60,844 bases of DNA from Gnetum montanum. Taxonomy: Eukaryota > Streptophyta > Gnetopsida > Gnetales > Gnetaceae. The stretch lies in contig MNCI01002930.1 of NCBI GenBank assembly GCA_015680685.1, positions 186,053 through 246,896 on the forward strand, written 5' to 3'. The position numbers and the translations under genes are program-made. Below the pieces are notes generated by a model. That model ran no database searches and was not told where the DNA came from. It saw only the letters and a program-made list of their open reading frames with translations. Shown one piece after another: positions 32,766 through 44,329 of the stretch; the stretch's first letter is position 1; each line of letters opens with the position of its first letter.

Positions 32766-34780
32766 TCAATGTGTAACTTATAACATTTGAGTATCCTTCC
32801 CATTGGGTGGTTACACTTAGGCTAAGTTTGAACCATGGTAGATTGATTATTTTATTATTATTTTGATCATTTTAAACTTAGAATGTCACTAGAGCTTATT
32901 GGAAAGGTTTAACTCTCATAATTTAATGTGTTCATGTTGATTTCCTTGTTAAACCTTGTGGGAGTTAGAAATTTTTCCAAAAACTTCTTTAAGGTTTGTG
33001 GTCCCCATGATAAAGAGCTTACCTCTAGTAGCTACAAGGTTGAAGAACAAAGTGAATTAGACAAAATGTTAGGAAGATATGGCCCTTAGAAGGTTTTGGG
33101 CTTTGGAAAATTGAAAAACTTTCCCCTCGCTTTGAAGAAAATGTGAAAATCGCTAAGTATGGCCACCTATATATAGGTGGGTGGAGCCTTGCATTGATGG
33201 GATCCCATATACAAGGTCCAATCTATGCATGGACTCCATTGATGGGTACTATCCTACGGAGCCTATGAAAAAAAATATAACCTTTAAAAATATGAAAAAT
33301 AGAGAGAGTTTAGGCATGAAATTGATGTTTTTGGAGATTTAGAAAAGCCATGAACATGAAGAAATCTTGAAGAGGGCTTGATAATTAATGAAAATGGTGA
33401 AATTGGTGAGAGAAAGAAATTGCATTGGAGAAAATGCCTTAAGGAATACATAGTTAGATGCACGATGGGGCACACAAAAGATTTGATTGCAAAAATTTCT
33501 AAGGATAAGAAACTTAACTAATCCAACCAAGAGATATGCAAGTGGATCCTCCCTATAGTAGGCTCATGCCCTTCTTGCCCTTGCATAATCTCAACTAAAG
33601 ATTTTGTGGACCCCAAAGTTGATTAATGGTTATGAAAAGTTAAGAACCAAATCTAAAAGAATCTACCTAAAAATTTTGAAACATTAGACTAAGACATTGG
33701 AGAAGACATGGAAATTGACAATGAGGTGAGTTATGGAAAGTATCGATGGATGAGAGAGAATATGGACTGAAGTTCCTAATCATGGTCACATAAAGTCCCT
33801 TATGGATCTTATAGTTAAATGACCCAATAAAGTCCATCATTAGTCTAGATCAAAACTAACAATGACTTTGCATCATCACTGTAAGAGCAATCCATTCCCT
33901 CTAGACATAAGAATGCTCTCATAGATCAGTCACCATTTCTTATTAGAAAAGAAAAGAGAAGTAGGAGGTGAGTAAGGGCCTTAGTTAGAGGGGACCTTTA
34001 GGCATGGGTAATATGTCTTTCTAGTATCATAACCAGTGATTGTAGCTCATTATTTTGTCTAAGGGATGTGCTTTAAATTCCCATCATGTTTTTTTTTTGA
34101 ATTTTATGCTTTTATGTATTTATGGATGGGAACCATACCATCCAAAGACTTATTAACTTCTTGTTATTGGTTGACATGGACTGATAAGAAATTCATGCAA
34201 ACACTCATGCACTCAAGTAAGAAAAAAGGTACAAAGAGCATTGAATCCCCTTGAAGTCACACCCTTTTCAAGTCTTTGAATCTTTCCCAAGTTTAGAAAC
34301 TACCAAGGTCACCAGTTTGTTAAAGTTTTATTAATGGAAAGGGACCTCATATTTCCAAAACTAAGAAGCTCATAGAGTTTATGAATGGGTAGATGACATT
34401 GACTCACTACTTGTTTCATGAAAAAGAAACTTTTTCTTAGTCATCAGTGATCAAATTTCAAAAATAAAAACTAGACATTAGTAGTTAAAAACATTAAGTA
34501 TAAATCACCATTAGCAAACAACTACAAATTCACTATGTCATGTTGGCAACAAAGCAATTTTATTAGAAAACAAGAAAAACTCACATCAAAATAAAGTAAA
34601 ATATAAAAGAAATTTTAAAATATTCAAGAAATTTAAAACATAGTAACAATGTTGTAAAAAAAATTGGGAAAATAATAAAGTGTAAAAAAAAAATGTGTAA
34701 AGACAAAGAAACTGCAAAAATAAAGAAATTGAAAAAAAAAAAGTAGAAAAATTGAGGAGCCACTTAAGCTATTAGCATGA
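32766..34780. other. Element D non-coding region between integrase and ORF3
   Basis: It contains conserved block 1 (33542-33590) and block 2 (about 33985-34025), an A-rich stretch (34560-34750), and a GTCACACCCTTT word (34255) that also occurs in A (7344) and C (22480). I see no gene; the short open frames here are AT-driven. Confidence 0.55.
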
Positions 34781-36110
34781 ATGGCCATCTTCCCCATGAT
34801 TGAGTTGAATGAAAGAGATTTGAAATATTGAGCATGGCTATCCATATGATAAGGTGTTGCTTGCACTGGCTTGCTTGGGCTCATGGAAAGGTTTCACTTG
34901 TTGTGTGTTTACTAGTTGCTTTTGGTTTGGGCTATTAGGTTTGTATATTAAGATGGCCTTAAAAGGAAAGGTTTCATAAATGATGTATGACCATTTCCAC
35001 AAGATTTGGAACTTAGTACATTAAGGCATGTGTGTGGGGTTCTAGTAGAGGACCTTATCTCTAGGTTAAAATTTTACTTTTCTTATTCTAAGGTCATGGC
35101 ATTTTTTCTAAATTCTTGTGTACTTCATTCAAGGATAGGGCCATAAATTGATTCTCATCTAGCATGTTAAGATTGATAAATATTTCTTTTTTTGCTAGGC
35201 TAAGGTTAAGATCTAGGTAATAAGCTATTGAAATTATATAGAGCTCAAATTGAATTGGAAGAGTTGGTAATTTTCCATACACTAGATCATAGGGAAAATA
35301 GCCTATAGAGAGTTTCCATGTGAAGGACTAGAAGTCATCATTAAGTTTGGTGCTCTAGTATCTTATATATTTACTTATTAAGATCTTAGTGATCTCCCTA
35401 TTGGTAATCTATGCTTAACCATTGGCTTTAGGTGGCTAAGTGTTGTTAGTTTATGTTCAACCCCCAAGAATTGCATGAGTTCATGTAAAGTAGCACCTAT
35501 AAAATGAGTTCCATTATGAGAAATTAGTACACGTGGCACTCCAAACCTATTTACAACATTTTTTTGTACAAACCGAGCAACAATGAAAGATCTACAGTTG
35601 ATAATGGCTACTACATTTTCCCATTTGGTACAATAGTCAACATTGACTATTATGTATGTTTTTTCATTTGACATGGGCATGATGGGACCTATGAAGTCTA
35701 TGACCTAGATGTTGAAGGATTCTAGTGGTTGGATCTAGTGCTGAGGCCCCTCCATTTGAGTAGCCATCCCACCATCTCATTGACAATGTTCACAAGAGAA
35801 AAAAAATTAGTAGGTGTCCCTAAAAATTTTTGGCTAATAATACCATTCCATAAAGATCTTAATGGTCATGCATCTTCATGCATAGTGTCCCCCACAAGTA
35901 CCCTTGTGAGCATCTTATAGAATGCGTGGTTGATCAACATCAAGGATACACCAATCAACGAGGCCATTGATGCACACCTTGTAAAGGTGTTTGGCCTAAT
36001 GAAGAAGCTATTGTTTCTTCTTGTGATCCAGGTCTTGTGGCATCTTCTAAGTAAGAAGATATGTAATGATGTCATTATACCATTTTGGTTCAGTGGAAAC
36101 TTATCCATTT
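34781..36110 (-). pseudogene. Element D integrase, Athila-like
   Basis: In the minus direction there is a zinc-finger/N-terminal region in the 36108-35866 frame, then the catalytic core in the 35680-35378 frame (KTYIIVNVDYCTKWENV, then FVQKNVVNRFGVPRVLIS, HNGTHFIGATLHELMQFLGVEHKL), then the C-terminal part (MYGKLPTLPIQFE at 35282; LNMLDENQFMAL). The first catalytic Asp (VDYCTKW) is present. The second, normally SD.GTHF, reads SHNGTHF, so it is lost. Integrase would insert the cDNA into the genome; this copy cannot. Confidence 0.85.
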
Positions 36111-36139
36111 ATTGCATTGGTAAAGAGAAGTTCATGAGG

Positions 36140-36640
36140 AAATTAATTAGAGAGTGGTCTCTCCTCCTCTTTGTTGTTTCATTGTAATCAAGATAAGTGA
36201 TCAACGACCACATTTTTAGTTCTCTTTTGATCTACCATTGTAAGATTACACTCTTGCAAGATCACTAGCCCTCGTATGACATGGGGGATCATCATTGGCT
36301 TGTTCATTAGGAAGAAAATGGCACTGTGGTTAGTGTGCATAAACACCTTGTATCCAAGCACACAGTGCTTGAATTTCTCCAAGGCATACACCACCCCCAT
36401 TGGCTCTTTCTCTATCATGATGTAGTTAAGCTATGCATCCACAATGCTTTGGCTTGCATAGTGGATGTAATAAGGATGTTTCTAATCATCCAACTATGTA
36501 AGCATAGCTCCCAAGTCATAGTTCGGTGCATCTATCATGATGTGAAATGAATAGGACTAATCAGTTTCTTGTAGAATTGGAGTTTCTACAAGCTTCTCCT
36601 TGAGTTGCTGGAATGCCTTTTCACATTCCTTAGTCCATAC
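36140..36640 (-). pseudogene. Element D RNase H
   Basis: The 36418-36188 frame reads MIEKEPMGVVYALEKFKHCV, VFMHTNHSAIFFLMNK and NVVVDHLS, which are standard gypsy RNase H blocks (the second normally reads YTDHSAL; Asp to Asn here). Upstream, FHIMIDAPNYDLGAML (about 36545-36500) matches the first block, with its Asp present. The + strand open frames around 36326-36550 are antisense. Confidence 0.8.
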
Positions 36641-37640
36641 AAATAGTGAATCATTCTTTGTAAGCTTGGCCAACAGTTTTGTAATCTTAGAGAAATTCTC
36701 TATAAATCATCAATAGAATCCAATGGGTCCAAGGAATGACTGGACATCTTTAATGATTTTTGATTGGTAGGCTATTCCTTGGATGATCCTAATCTTTTTA
36801 GGATCCACCTCAATCCTTGCTTGAGAAATTCTATACCCTAACACAATGCCCTCCTAGACCATGATATGGCTCTTGTATTAATTGAGCTAAAGATTGATTT
36901 TAACATACCTTTTTAGCATTTAGTCAAGGTGGTCCAAGGCTTACTCAAATGTAGCATCATAGGTGGGGAATTCATCCATGAAGACTTTCACCCCACTACT
37001 AATCTACTACTGAAAAATGTTAAGGTCAAGTTGTTAAAAGGTTGTAGGGTCATTACACAAATCAAATGGCATCTTTTTATATGCAAAAGTTCCCTAGGGA
37101 CTTGTGAATGCAATTTTGGCATGATCCTCTGGTGTGATCTAAATTTGATTATAGTCACTATAACCATCCAAAAAGATATAAAAATAATGCCCAGAAATAG
37201 TGTCCAACACTTGGTCCATGAATGGCAATAGAAAATGATCTTTATAGGTTTCCATGTTTAATAGCCTAAAATCAATATACACCATCCACTTGTTACCTTT
37301 CTTTGGCACAATTACAAGTAGGCTTACCCACTCACTATCTGCAATTGGATAGATGAACCCCACCTTGAGGAGTTTCTTAATTTCCTTGATGATTTACTTC
37401 AATTTGGGGTTTAGCCACCATTGTAGCTATCTCTTTGACTTGATAGAACGATTAGTATAGATATGAAGATGGCGTATCATAGAATCAATCCTAGTGAGTT
37501 CAAGATATGACCAATTAAAGGCTATTGACCATTTGTTAACCACATTCAATAACTTCTTTTTCTCCTTAGGAGCAAGGTTGGCATTGATTATCATTGGCTT
37601 GTCATTTTTCAAAAAATGCATACTCCATGCCAATAGGTAG
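36641..37640 (-). pseudogene. Element D reverse transcriptase, Athila-like
   Basis: The 37633-37427 frame carries LAPKEKKKLLNVVNKW; the 37363-37139 frame carries WVSLLVIVPKKG, YIDFRLLNMETYKDHFLLP and FLDGYSDYNQI. Further on are FTSPWGTFAYKKMPF (about 37110-37065), the catalytic box region VFMDEFPTYDATFE (about 36995-36955, where Y/F-x-DD reads FMDE) and EGIVLGYRIS (about 36860-36830), then QSFLGPIGFY. The second catalytic Asp is replaced by Glu, and stops are frequent. Confidence 0.9.
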
Positions 37641-38460
37641 ATTTTTCAACTCCAAAGGCTCATGTTTAAAATTTTTAGGGATTTCCAAATCTTTCCAATA
37701 AGTATCATTAGCTTCATCATTAGAGAGTTGGCGATGAACTTGTTCTAGCTCATTCATGCCTTCAACATCGCCACTATTTGAGCTCTCAGTTGGTTCCATA
37801 CAAAGAGTGATACTTTCAAGATCAGATATTAGCCATTGGGTGCCCTCCTACTTTATGGTTGCTATATCCAAACACTTTCAAATATCAGATTCATCTACAC
37901 ATTATATGCATGCTTTGATTGATGTGATTTTGATGGACCATAATTTCTACACACAATTATACCTTGTATTTCTATGCATTATACATGAAACTCTCTTCTT
38001 CTTGATCTTTCCAAGAGCATTTTCCTTGGAAATTTCTAGGGAAAGATATCTGATGCCCATTCACTTATCAATAGTGCTCAACCAAGCCATTTTTATAATG
38101 ATTGGGAAGTTCCCCTTGCAATTGTCAACCTTGATCACTAGAAAATTGACAAGATAAGGACACCCAAGAAAATAGTGATCACAATATCCTCGATAGTGAT
38201 CACAATATCCTCATCCAATCCCAAGGAAATAGTGATGGATTGATTTGGTAATTCTAAATAAATGTTTCTCTTCTTAAAAGGAGGCAAGTTTGAGGCTTTG
38301 TACATTTCATGAGAAAATAGATTGACACTAGAACCTTAATCAAGAAGAGCCGTGCATAGCTCATTTCCAGTGATTTGCTAGTAGATGAGGGGACTTCCAG
38401 GATTAGCTCTTTCCCTAGGAAGGTTGCTAACCTTGATCCAATCGAATACAACATGGGTTA
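37641..38460 (-). pseudogene. Element D protease and protease-RT linker
   Basis: On the minus strand about 38410-38300, ITGNELCTALLD, a stop, then GSSVNLFSHEMYKASNLPP corresponds to the retropepsin active site D-S-G-A-S-V-N, with a stop (TAA) after the catalytic Asp. Residues at about 38230-38165 contain an exact in-frame 21-base tandem duplication (EDIVITI twice). The linker towards RT (37799-37602) reads MEPTESSNSGDVEGMNELE and ELKNLPIGMEYAFFEK, the usual Athila phrase before RT. The + strand open frame 37756-38157 is antisense to this. Confidence 0.75.
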
Positions 38461-38689
38461 ACATGATTGTGTAGATCTTGAGAGGTGTTTGGTTTAATGG
38501 GTTCTCAAAAAGAATAGATGCAAAGGATGAAGGAGACATAGGATGATCAATTGCATGAGTTAGTAAGGGCTTTGTAAAAATATTGATTTGTAAACATGGT
38601 TTTTTTCTAGGTCAAGGTTCCAAACCACTTGGCTATAGAGCTAGCTATAAGTTAACAACCCTAGTAGTGTTACGGTTCTACAGAAATTT

Positions 38690-40869
38690 TGCCCTACATG
38701 GATGGAGTAGGTGGTAACTAGGTTGAAGGAGGAGGAACATGTGTTGAAGGATGAGGAGGGTACTAATGAAATGGGGATTCCCCTCTGGGAGATGGAAAAT
38801 GAGCTTTGTAGTACTCCAAAGGATAGTAGTGATGTTAAAATGAGGCACGACTAGAAGAGTCATGCAGAGACATGGGTTGCTGAACATAGTACCTATATGG
38901 ATTTGGTTACCTATAAGGATACTAATACCTCTATGATGGCACCCCCCATGACCTTGGGTGCTATCATTAGTGATACTACTCATATGGTTGTCCTGGAGCT
39001 CCACTTGGATAATAAGCTTGTTGTTGGTGGAATTGCCTAACATTGCCTTGAGGATAAGACAATCTATTAGGTGCTTGTGTTCTTACAAACCTAGGATTCA
39101 GAGCATACACCTTAGATTTTTACAAGTGTGACACAATAGGGCAACATCCCTTAGGATGTTAATATTGGTAGATTTCACATCCACCATCATCATTGAATTC
39201 TAACTTCATAACCTCTTCTACTACAACAACCTTTTCCTTGCCCCTTTGGTAGGCATGTTCAATTTTCTTCATTTTCCTCTAATTATGATTACTACTTTGT
39301 CTTTTGGATTCTTCTAAAATTTTTAAAGTAGTTTTAAATTTTTCATCCTAATATTCTCACATCTTATCCACCTTGGCTAAGATTTTGGAAACAAATTTTT
39401 GAATTGGCAAGATTTTTCACTACATCACTTCATCAAGTGGTGCCTTCCGTTCACTATCATAGAATCAAACCATCCTTTTTTGCTAGAAGGGTCTCAGTTA
39501 TATTCCTTAGCACTTTCTCATTTTCTCAATTCTTCTTTTTCTTTTACAACTTGCTCAATCATCCTTTGGATTTGATGGACTCAAAGTTTTGAAAACCTCC
39601 CTTGGGCATAGACCCCAAGTGTTATCTTGGATATGGTGAAGCTACTCTTACTAAGAATAACCTTGGCCAAGACATCTATGAAAAAGAGAATAATACCTAC
39701 CCATGGCTGCATATAAGGGTTTATATGTTCCTTTTTACCAACCTTTGATTTTCTTTTTTAGATTAGACACTTGGGAGTATGCTTGATATTTGTCATTAAA
39801 TAGCTCAAGCATTGTGCTCCATCTATAAATTCGGACTTCCAACTTTTTGCTTCTTTTGTGAATGTCCAAGGAAACAACTTGAGTTTTTTCCAATCATTTT
39901 CAATGTTCTACAAGGCACAAGCATTGTTAAAGGCTTGAAGATGGGTTTGTCAATCTGAGTTATATCCCCCCTCAAATCTAGGGATATTGTTCATATCCAA
40001 TCTCTTAATTCTACTATCTTTCACATGTGTAGTTAGAATTTTGACTACCTTTGTGATGTTTACCATGCTTCGAGTTGCAAGCAAAGGTTCATCATCGTTG
40101 TGATTTTAATGATGCTTATGATGCCCTCTGCTACTTCTTCATTCATGATAAGGCCTACAATCATTGTTGTCTCATCATTCACCTTCATCACAGTTCCATA
40201 CTCTATGGTTTCAATTAGATTTAGAAGAAGAAAAAGAAGATGCAGATGAAGAGGGTGAAGAAGAAGAAGGAATACCACCACCATAGTGTCTACCACCTCC
40301 TCTCCACTTATTACAGTCATGATCATCAAATTTATCTTCATCATGGTGCTTGCTCAAGCCCCTACCTTGACTTCCACTTTTGCCTAAACAAGGATTATTG
40401 ATAATGAACTGTATGATTGGGTTTAAGCCCCCTTCATTAAAGTCAAGGAGTGGAGAATATTCATGTTGAGAAACTATAGAGGGAGGATCCTCATTGTCTT
40501 TCTGGTTTAGCAAGAACAAGGGATTAGTAAACCATTTCACCTTTGTAGCTTCATGACACTTCTCCTAGTGCTAATCTCTTTTGCATTGTCTTTCAGTGGG
40601 ATGGTAGTCTTGATAGTCATGGTTTTGAAAAACATATTCTTTATGAAGATCCTAAATGTCCAACCTCTTAAGAGGTTAGAGTAGCATCCTAGGAACAAAT
40701 TAGTTAGGTAGCAACACAATATTACCCTTCATGTCTTTCCATTGCAGCTATTCATCTTAGTGTAGGATGAAGGTGAAATCAGGCACAAACTCATCTCGAT
40801 GAGTATACATCACTTTGAATTCTCAAGGCACCAATGGTTTTGATTCATCATGCTTATGAGAAGAAGACA
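38690..40869 (-). pseudogene. Element D gag polyprotein
   Basis: The start is at ATG 40869 (MSSSHKHDESK). The 40540-40211 frame includes SQHEYSPLLDFNEGG, then a Gly/His-rich GGGRHYGGG and a Ser-rich stretch. Downstream are MNNIPRFEGGY (about 40000-39965), DWKKLKLFPWTF (about 39900), VYAQGRF.KL.VHQIQRMIEQV (about 39610-39540), and a Gly/His-rich end in the 39043-38678 frame. The order matches gag of A and C. The N-terminal extension (about 40869-40100) is longer than in A. Frameshifts and stops throughout. Confidence 0.75.
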
Positions 40870-41010
40870 TTTTTTTCTTAGAAGAAAAATAACAATGTGC
40901 TTTAAGTATAATAATTTTTATTATTCAAATGATTACTACTTTAGGATTCATTTCAATGATCTTAAATAATTTTCACTAACTCCTAGAGAGTGCATGCATC
41001 AAACTACATT

Positions 41011-41029
41011 TCCTTGATAATGGCATTAA
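41011..41029 (-). other. Element D primer binding site
   Basis: The minus strand reads TTAATGCCATTATCAAGGA right after the 5' LTR. It is a diverged relative of the A and C primer sites. Confidence 0.5.
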
Positions 41030-41920
41030 TGATGAGTAGTGAGTAGAACCTATGCCCAACCATATGAATCATAAGCATTTTGCATAATCTAGTCAAATTC
41101 CAAAGACTTCTAGCCTTCTAAGTATACTAATTCTAGGAAGTGAATTAACTATTGCAATCATTGTCTTCCCAATTACACTTGTGAGTACAAGGGTATGGTT
41201 AAGTATAACTGAGGCATATGATTTTTATCATGTTTATCTTTTTATGTTCTGAGTAACCTAAGAGTAAAGAATAAAGAATAAGGTAATTTCTTGCTAAATT
41301 AATCTAACTAGCTAATACTAATCCTAACATAAGCATCTGTTTCCATTTTCCGTATACATCTTGAACATGTACAACACTACTGGGTTACCAAACATTGACC
41401 ATTACTTGGATTACCAAGTGTTACACATATGCTTAAAGTGGTTGTATTGATGTGTTTTAATTAATTGCTATTTAATCTAGCTTAATGAATTAATAACTTA
41501 ATTACTTAAAAATTAAAGGAAATTGCTTAAAATATTAAATGCATAAAGAAAAAAATTAATCTATTTCAAAGCACTGTAAGGTTTATCAAAAAGCTCATCT
41601 TTATTGCCACACACACTACAGTGCTCAGGTACAATAGTGCTTGAATAAAGATCTATATACTCTTTGACTTCTATTTTGGGCATTTAGAAAATATTCTAAC
41701 TTTTAGAAAGAAAAATTCCTAAAGCTTTCCCACAACTTATGAAAATAATTCCATAAATACAGTGGATGATGCACATTTATAGGTAGAAACAGGGTGCCTT
41801 GTCAATGGGTACACATCAACCAATCAAACCCTACATCAATAAAATCATGTCAATGAGATCTTGTCAATGGGGTTGCATCGACAACATCTTGTTGATGCAG
41901 CCAACCATGATGCTTCATCA
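41030..41920 (-). repeat. Element D 5' LTR (right on the + strand)
   Basis: It is the direct repeat of 28794-29691 with many base changes. It has ACTACTGGGTTACCAAA and TTACTTGGATTACCAAG motifs near 41380-41420, a minus-strand TATA-like CTATAAATG near 41775, and ends TTCATCA. Confidence 0.9.
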
Positions 41921-42794
41921 AGAAAGATCCTAAGATATATTAACACTAAGGATGAAATGCCTCACTAAGATCTCAGAAGCACTAACTTAAGAAAAAAATA
42001 CCTCAAGGAAAATACCACAATCTAAAAAGGTGAAACCACAAGGCCTAATGTTATGCACATCCTTTCTCCAAGAGAAATAGCATGATCAAATGATTTGCAT
42101 CAAGGGTAATTGAACTCAAAGTACAAGAGGGCATCAAAATTAAGATCACATTAGAAACTAGTTAAGTAAGAAACACACAAAGTCATAAGATGCTTCAACA
42201 AAAGCCAATCTTGTAATAAACTAAAGAGTTACATGGAATTGTGTCCAAGCTTTGAAATCCAAGAAAAATACGAGTGAGAGCCAAAACAAAAGTAATGCAT
42301 ATGAGAGACTTGGAAGATAACTAAGAAAAAAAGGACACATGTATACAAATAGAGAGACATAAGTATGAATGCATATGAGTCTACTATCGATGGTGTTTGT
42401 CCACATAGACTAAGGCTTATTATGAGCACATGTCTAATGGCCCTCCATCCAAAGGTGATGGGAAAAGTTATGATCTAGAAATATCAAATCCACATTTCAT
42501 GTATGAATGGAAGAAGTGGAGGGGTATAGATCTCAAATCTTATACAAACTAATATAGCCATCTCAACACATGTTATCTAGGAGGACACTAAAGTGGCACT
42601 AAATTTAATTTATTCCAAATGAACCACTAAAGAGCAAGGATAGAAAGCTCCTTGAACAATATTTCATATATTATAAATAGAACTTCCACCAAACACATTG
42701 ATGACTATCTAATACTTTCCCTAATGCCAAAGAAATTATAATAGAGGAAAGCCTAATGAGCTATAACACCCCTATTAATTATATATATATATCT
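41921..42794. other. AT-rich spacer, nothing recognised
   Basis: I could not assign any family. The two overlapping minus-strand frames at 42221-42429 are hydrophobic by base composition and have no recognisable motif. A short (AT)n run at 42778-42792 borders the helicase repeats. Confidence 0.4.
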
Positions 42795-43205
42795 TAGAGC
42801 AGTTTTGCAAGCTATGAGTAGATTTTAATTATTTTTTTATTTTTTAAGTTATCATCACTATTTGCATTCCAAATAATATATACTGTTAAACAAAAATTGG
42901 TTAAAATAAAATTTTATATATTTCATATATGTTGATGAAGGAATACATTGTACAAATATTGCAACAAACAAAACAGAGCTATATAATAGGATTGAGAAAA
43001 AGGCAAAATACAATGATAAGCATGAACTTAATATGCCTAATCCTCCAATTGAGCAAAATAAACTTCTTGTGCAATTCTACTTTGGAGATGTTTAGCATCT
43101 AAAATTATTCTGTATCTTTGCACATAGAAAGGAGGATGAATCTTTAAAGAATCAATGGTCTTAACTCTAGATAATGCAACAAACACTAGACCCATAAGTT
43201 CTCTT
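42795..43205 (-). pseudogene. PIF1-like helicase 3' end, tandem unit 1
   Basis: This is the first of three head-to-tail units. On the minus strand it begins with the motif VI region (FVALSRVKT with changes), continues with a conserved C-terminal tail, and ends in an AT-rich 3' flank. It has no upstream helicase motifs. An (AT)n run borders its left side, as it does for unit 4. Confidence 0.7.
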
Positions 43206-43610
43206 GTGTAGCGGTTTCATGGGCAATGAGTAGAATTTAATTATTTTTTTAAAGTTATCATAACTATTTGCATTCCAAATAATATATAATGGTAAATATA
43301 AATTGGTTAAAATAAAAGTTTATATATTTTGTATATGTTGATGAAGGAATACATTGCACAATTATAATAATAGACATTATAGAGCTACATAATAGGATTG
43401 ACCAAAAGGTAAAATACAATGATAAGCGTGAACTTAATATACTTAATCCTCCAATTGAGCAAAACAAAATTCCTGTGCAATTCTATTTGGAGATGCTTAG
43501 CATCTGAAATTTTTCTATATCTTTGGACATGGAAAGGAGGATGAATCTTGAAAGAATCAATGGTCTTGACTCTAGATAATGCAACAAACGTTAGACCCAT
43601 AAGTTCTCTT
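43206..43610 (-). pseudogene. PIF1-like helicase 3' end, tandem unit 2
   Basis: The 405-base unit has the same end points as unit 1. Minus-strand open frame 43600-43385 reads MGLTFVALSRVKTIDSFKIH, PPFHVQRYRKISDAKHLQ, which is PIF1 motif VI plus the C-terminal tail. The unit is cut at the same codon (just before MGL) as unit 1. Confidence 0.8.
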
Positions 43611-44260
43611 GTGTAGCAGTTTTGTGGGCTATGAGTGGAATTTAATTATTTTTTTATTTTTTAAGTTATCATCACTATTTGCATTCCAAATAATATATAT
43701 TGGTAAACATAAATTTGTTAAAAGAAAAGTTTATATATTTCATATATGTTGATGAAGGAATACATTGCACAATTATTGCAACAAACATTATAGAGCTGTA
43801 TAATAGGATTGAGAAAAAAAGACAAAATACAATAATAAGTGTGAACTTAATATGCCTAATCCTCCAATTGAGAAAAATAAACTTCTTGTGCAATTCTACT
43901 TTGGAGATGTTTAGCATCTGAAATCTTTCTGTATCTTTGCACATGAAAAGGAGGATGAATCTTTAAATAATCAATGATCTTGACCCCAAATAATGTAACA
44001 AATGTTAGACCCATAACTTCTCTTGAACCAATGTGAATAATAGCCTTATCTAGTATCATTCCTTGAGATTTATGAATAGTCATGGCCCATTCCAACTGTA
44101 ATGGTGACTGACGAGATGCTCCTTGGACCATGTGTACAATTGGCACATGATGAGTGTTGATACATTTAGCCATTTCATGGAGCAGCAAGATGATAAAATA
44201 TGAATAAGTCACAAGGGATATTCAAGAGAAATATACATGGTGTTTGTGTTTAAATGATAT
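43611..44260 (-). pseudogene. PIF1-like helicase C-terminal part, tandem unit 3
   Basis: This is the longest unit and the probable source of the array. The minus-strand frame 44212-43856 reads QLEWAMTIHKSQGMILDKAI, HIGSREVMGLTFVTLFGVK, PPFHVQRYRKISDAKHLQ. MTIHKSQG is motif V and the LTFV.L..V stretch is motif VI of PIF1-family DNA helicases (5'-3' helicases of genome maintenance, also common in plant mobile elements). Motif VI reads LFGV instead of LSRV, so the Arg is lost. The N-terminal Walker motifs are absent. It ends about 70 bases before the right arm of the inverted repeat. Confidence 0.85.
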
Positions 44261-44329
44261 TTTATACTTTGAATTCAAGAAGAATAGTTAAAGGAAGATA
44301 AATTTGTTTTAATGATAAGAAAAATTTAT

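Larger units (their letters stand above)
28794..41920 (-). mobile_element. Element D: complete-structure Athila-like Ty3/gypsy element with extra ORF
   Basis: The element is 13127 bp, oriented minus: 5' LTR (41920-41030), primer site, gag (40869 to about 38690), protease (about 38400-37900), RT, RNase H, integrase (to about 34900), about 2 kb of non-coding DNA, ORF3 and a long coiled-coil region (32734 to about 29930), PPT, 3' LTR. The wording of RT and integrase (KDHFLLPFMDQVLD, FLDGYSDYNQI, RFGVPRVLIS.NGTHF) points to the Athila lineage. All frames are broken. The flanking five-base words (GGTAA left, AGAAA right) do not match. Confidence 0.9.

Noticed and set aside
37756-38157. 133-codon plus-strand open frame
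   Set aside because: It is antisense to the protease and linker of element D; the minus strand gives the clear Athila-type reading.
42795-44260. Helitron 3' terminus at the helicase units
   Set aside because: A CTAG/CTAA-like word occurs near the edge of units 1 and 4, but I could not find the required hairpin just before it or a TC start.
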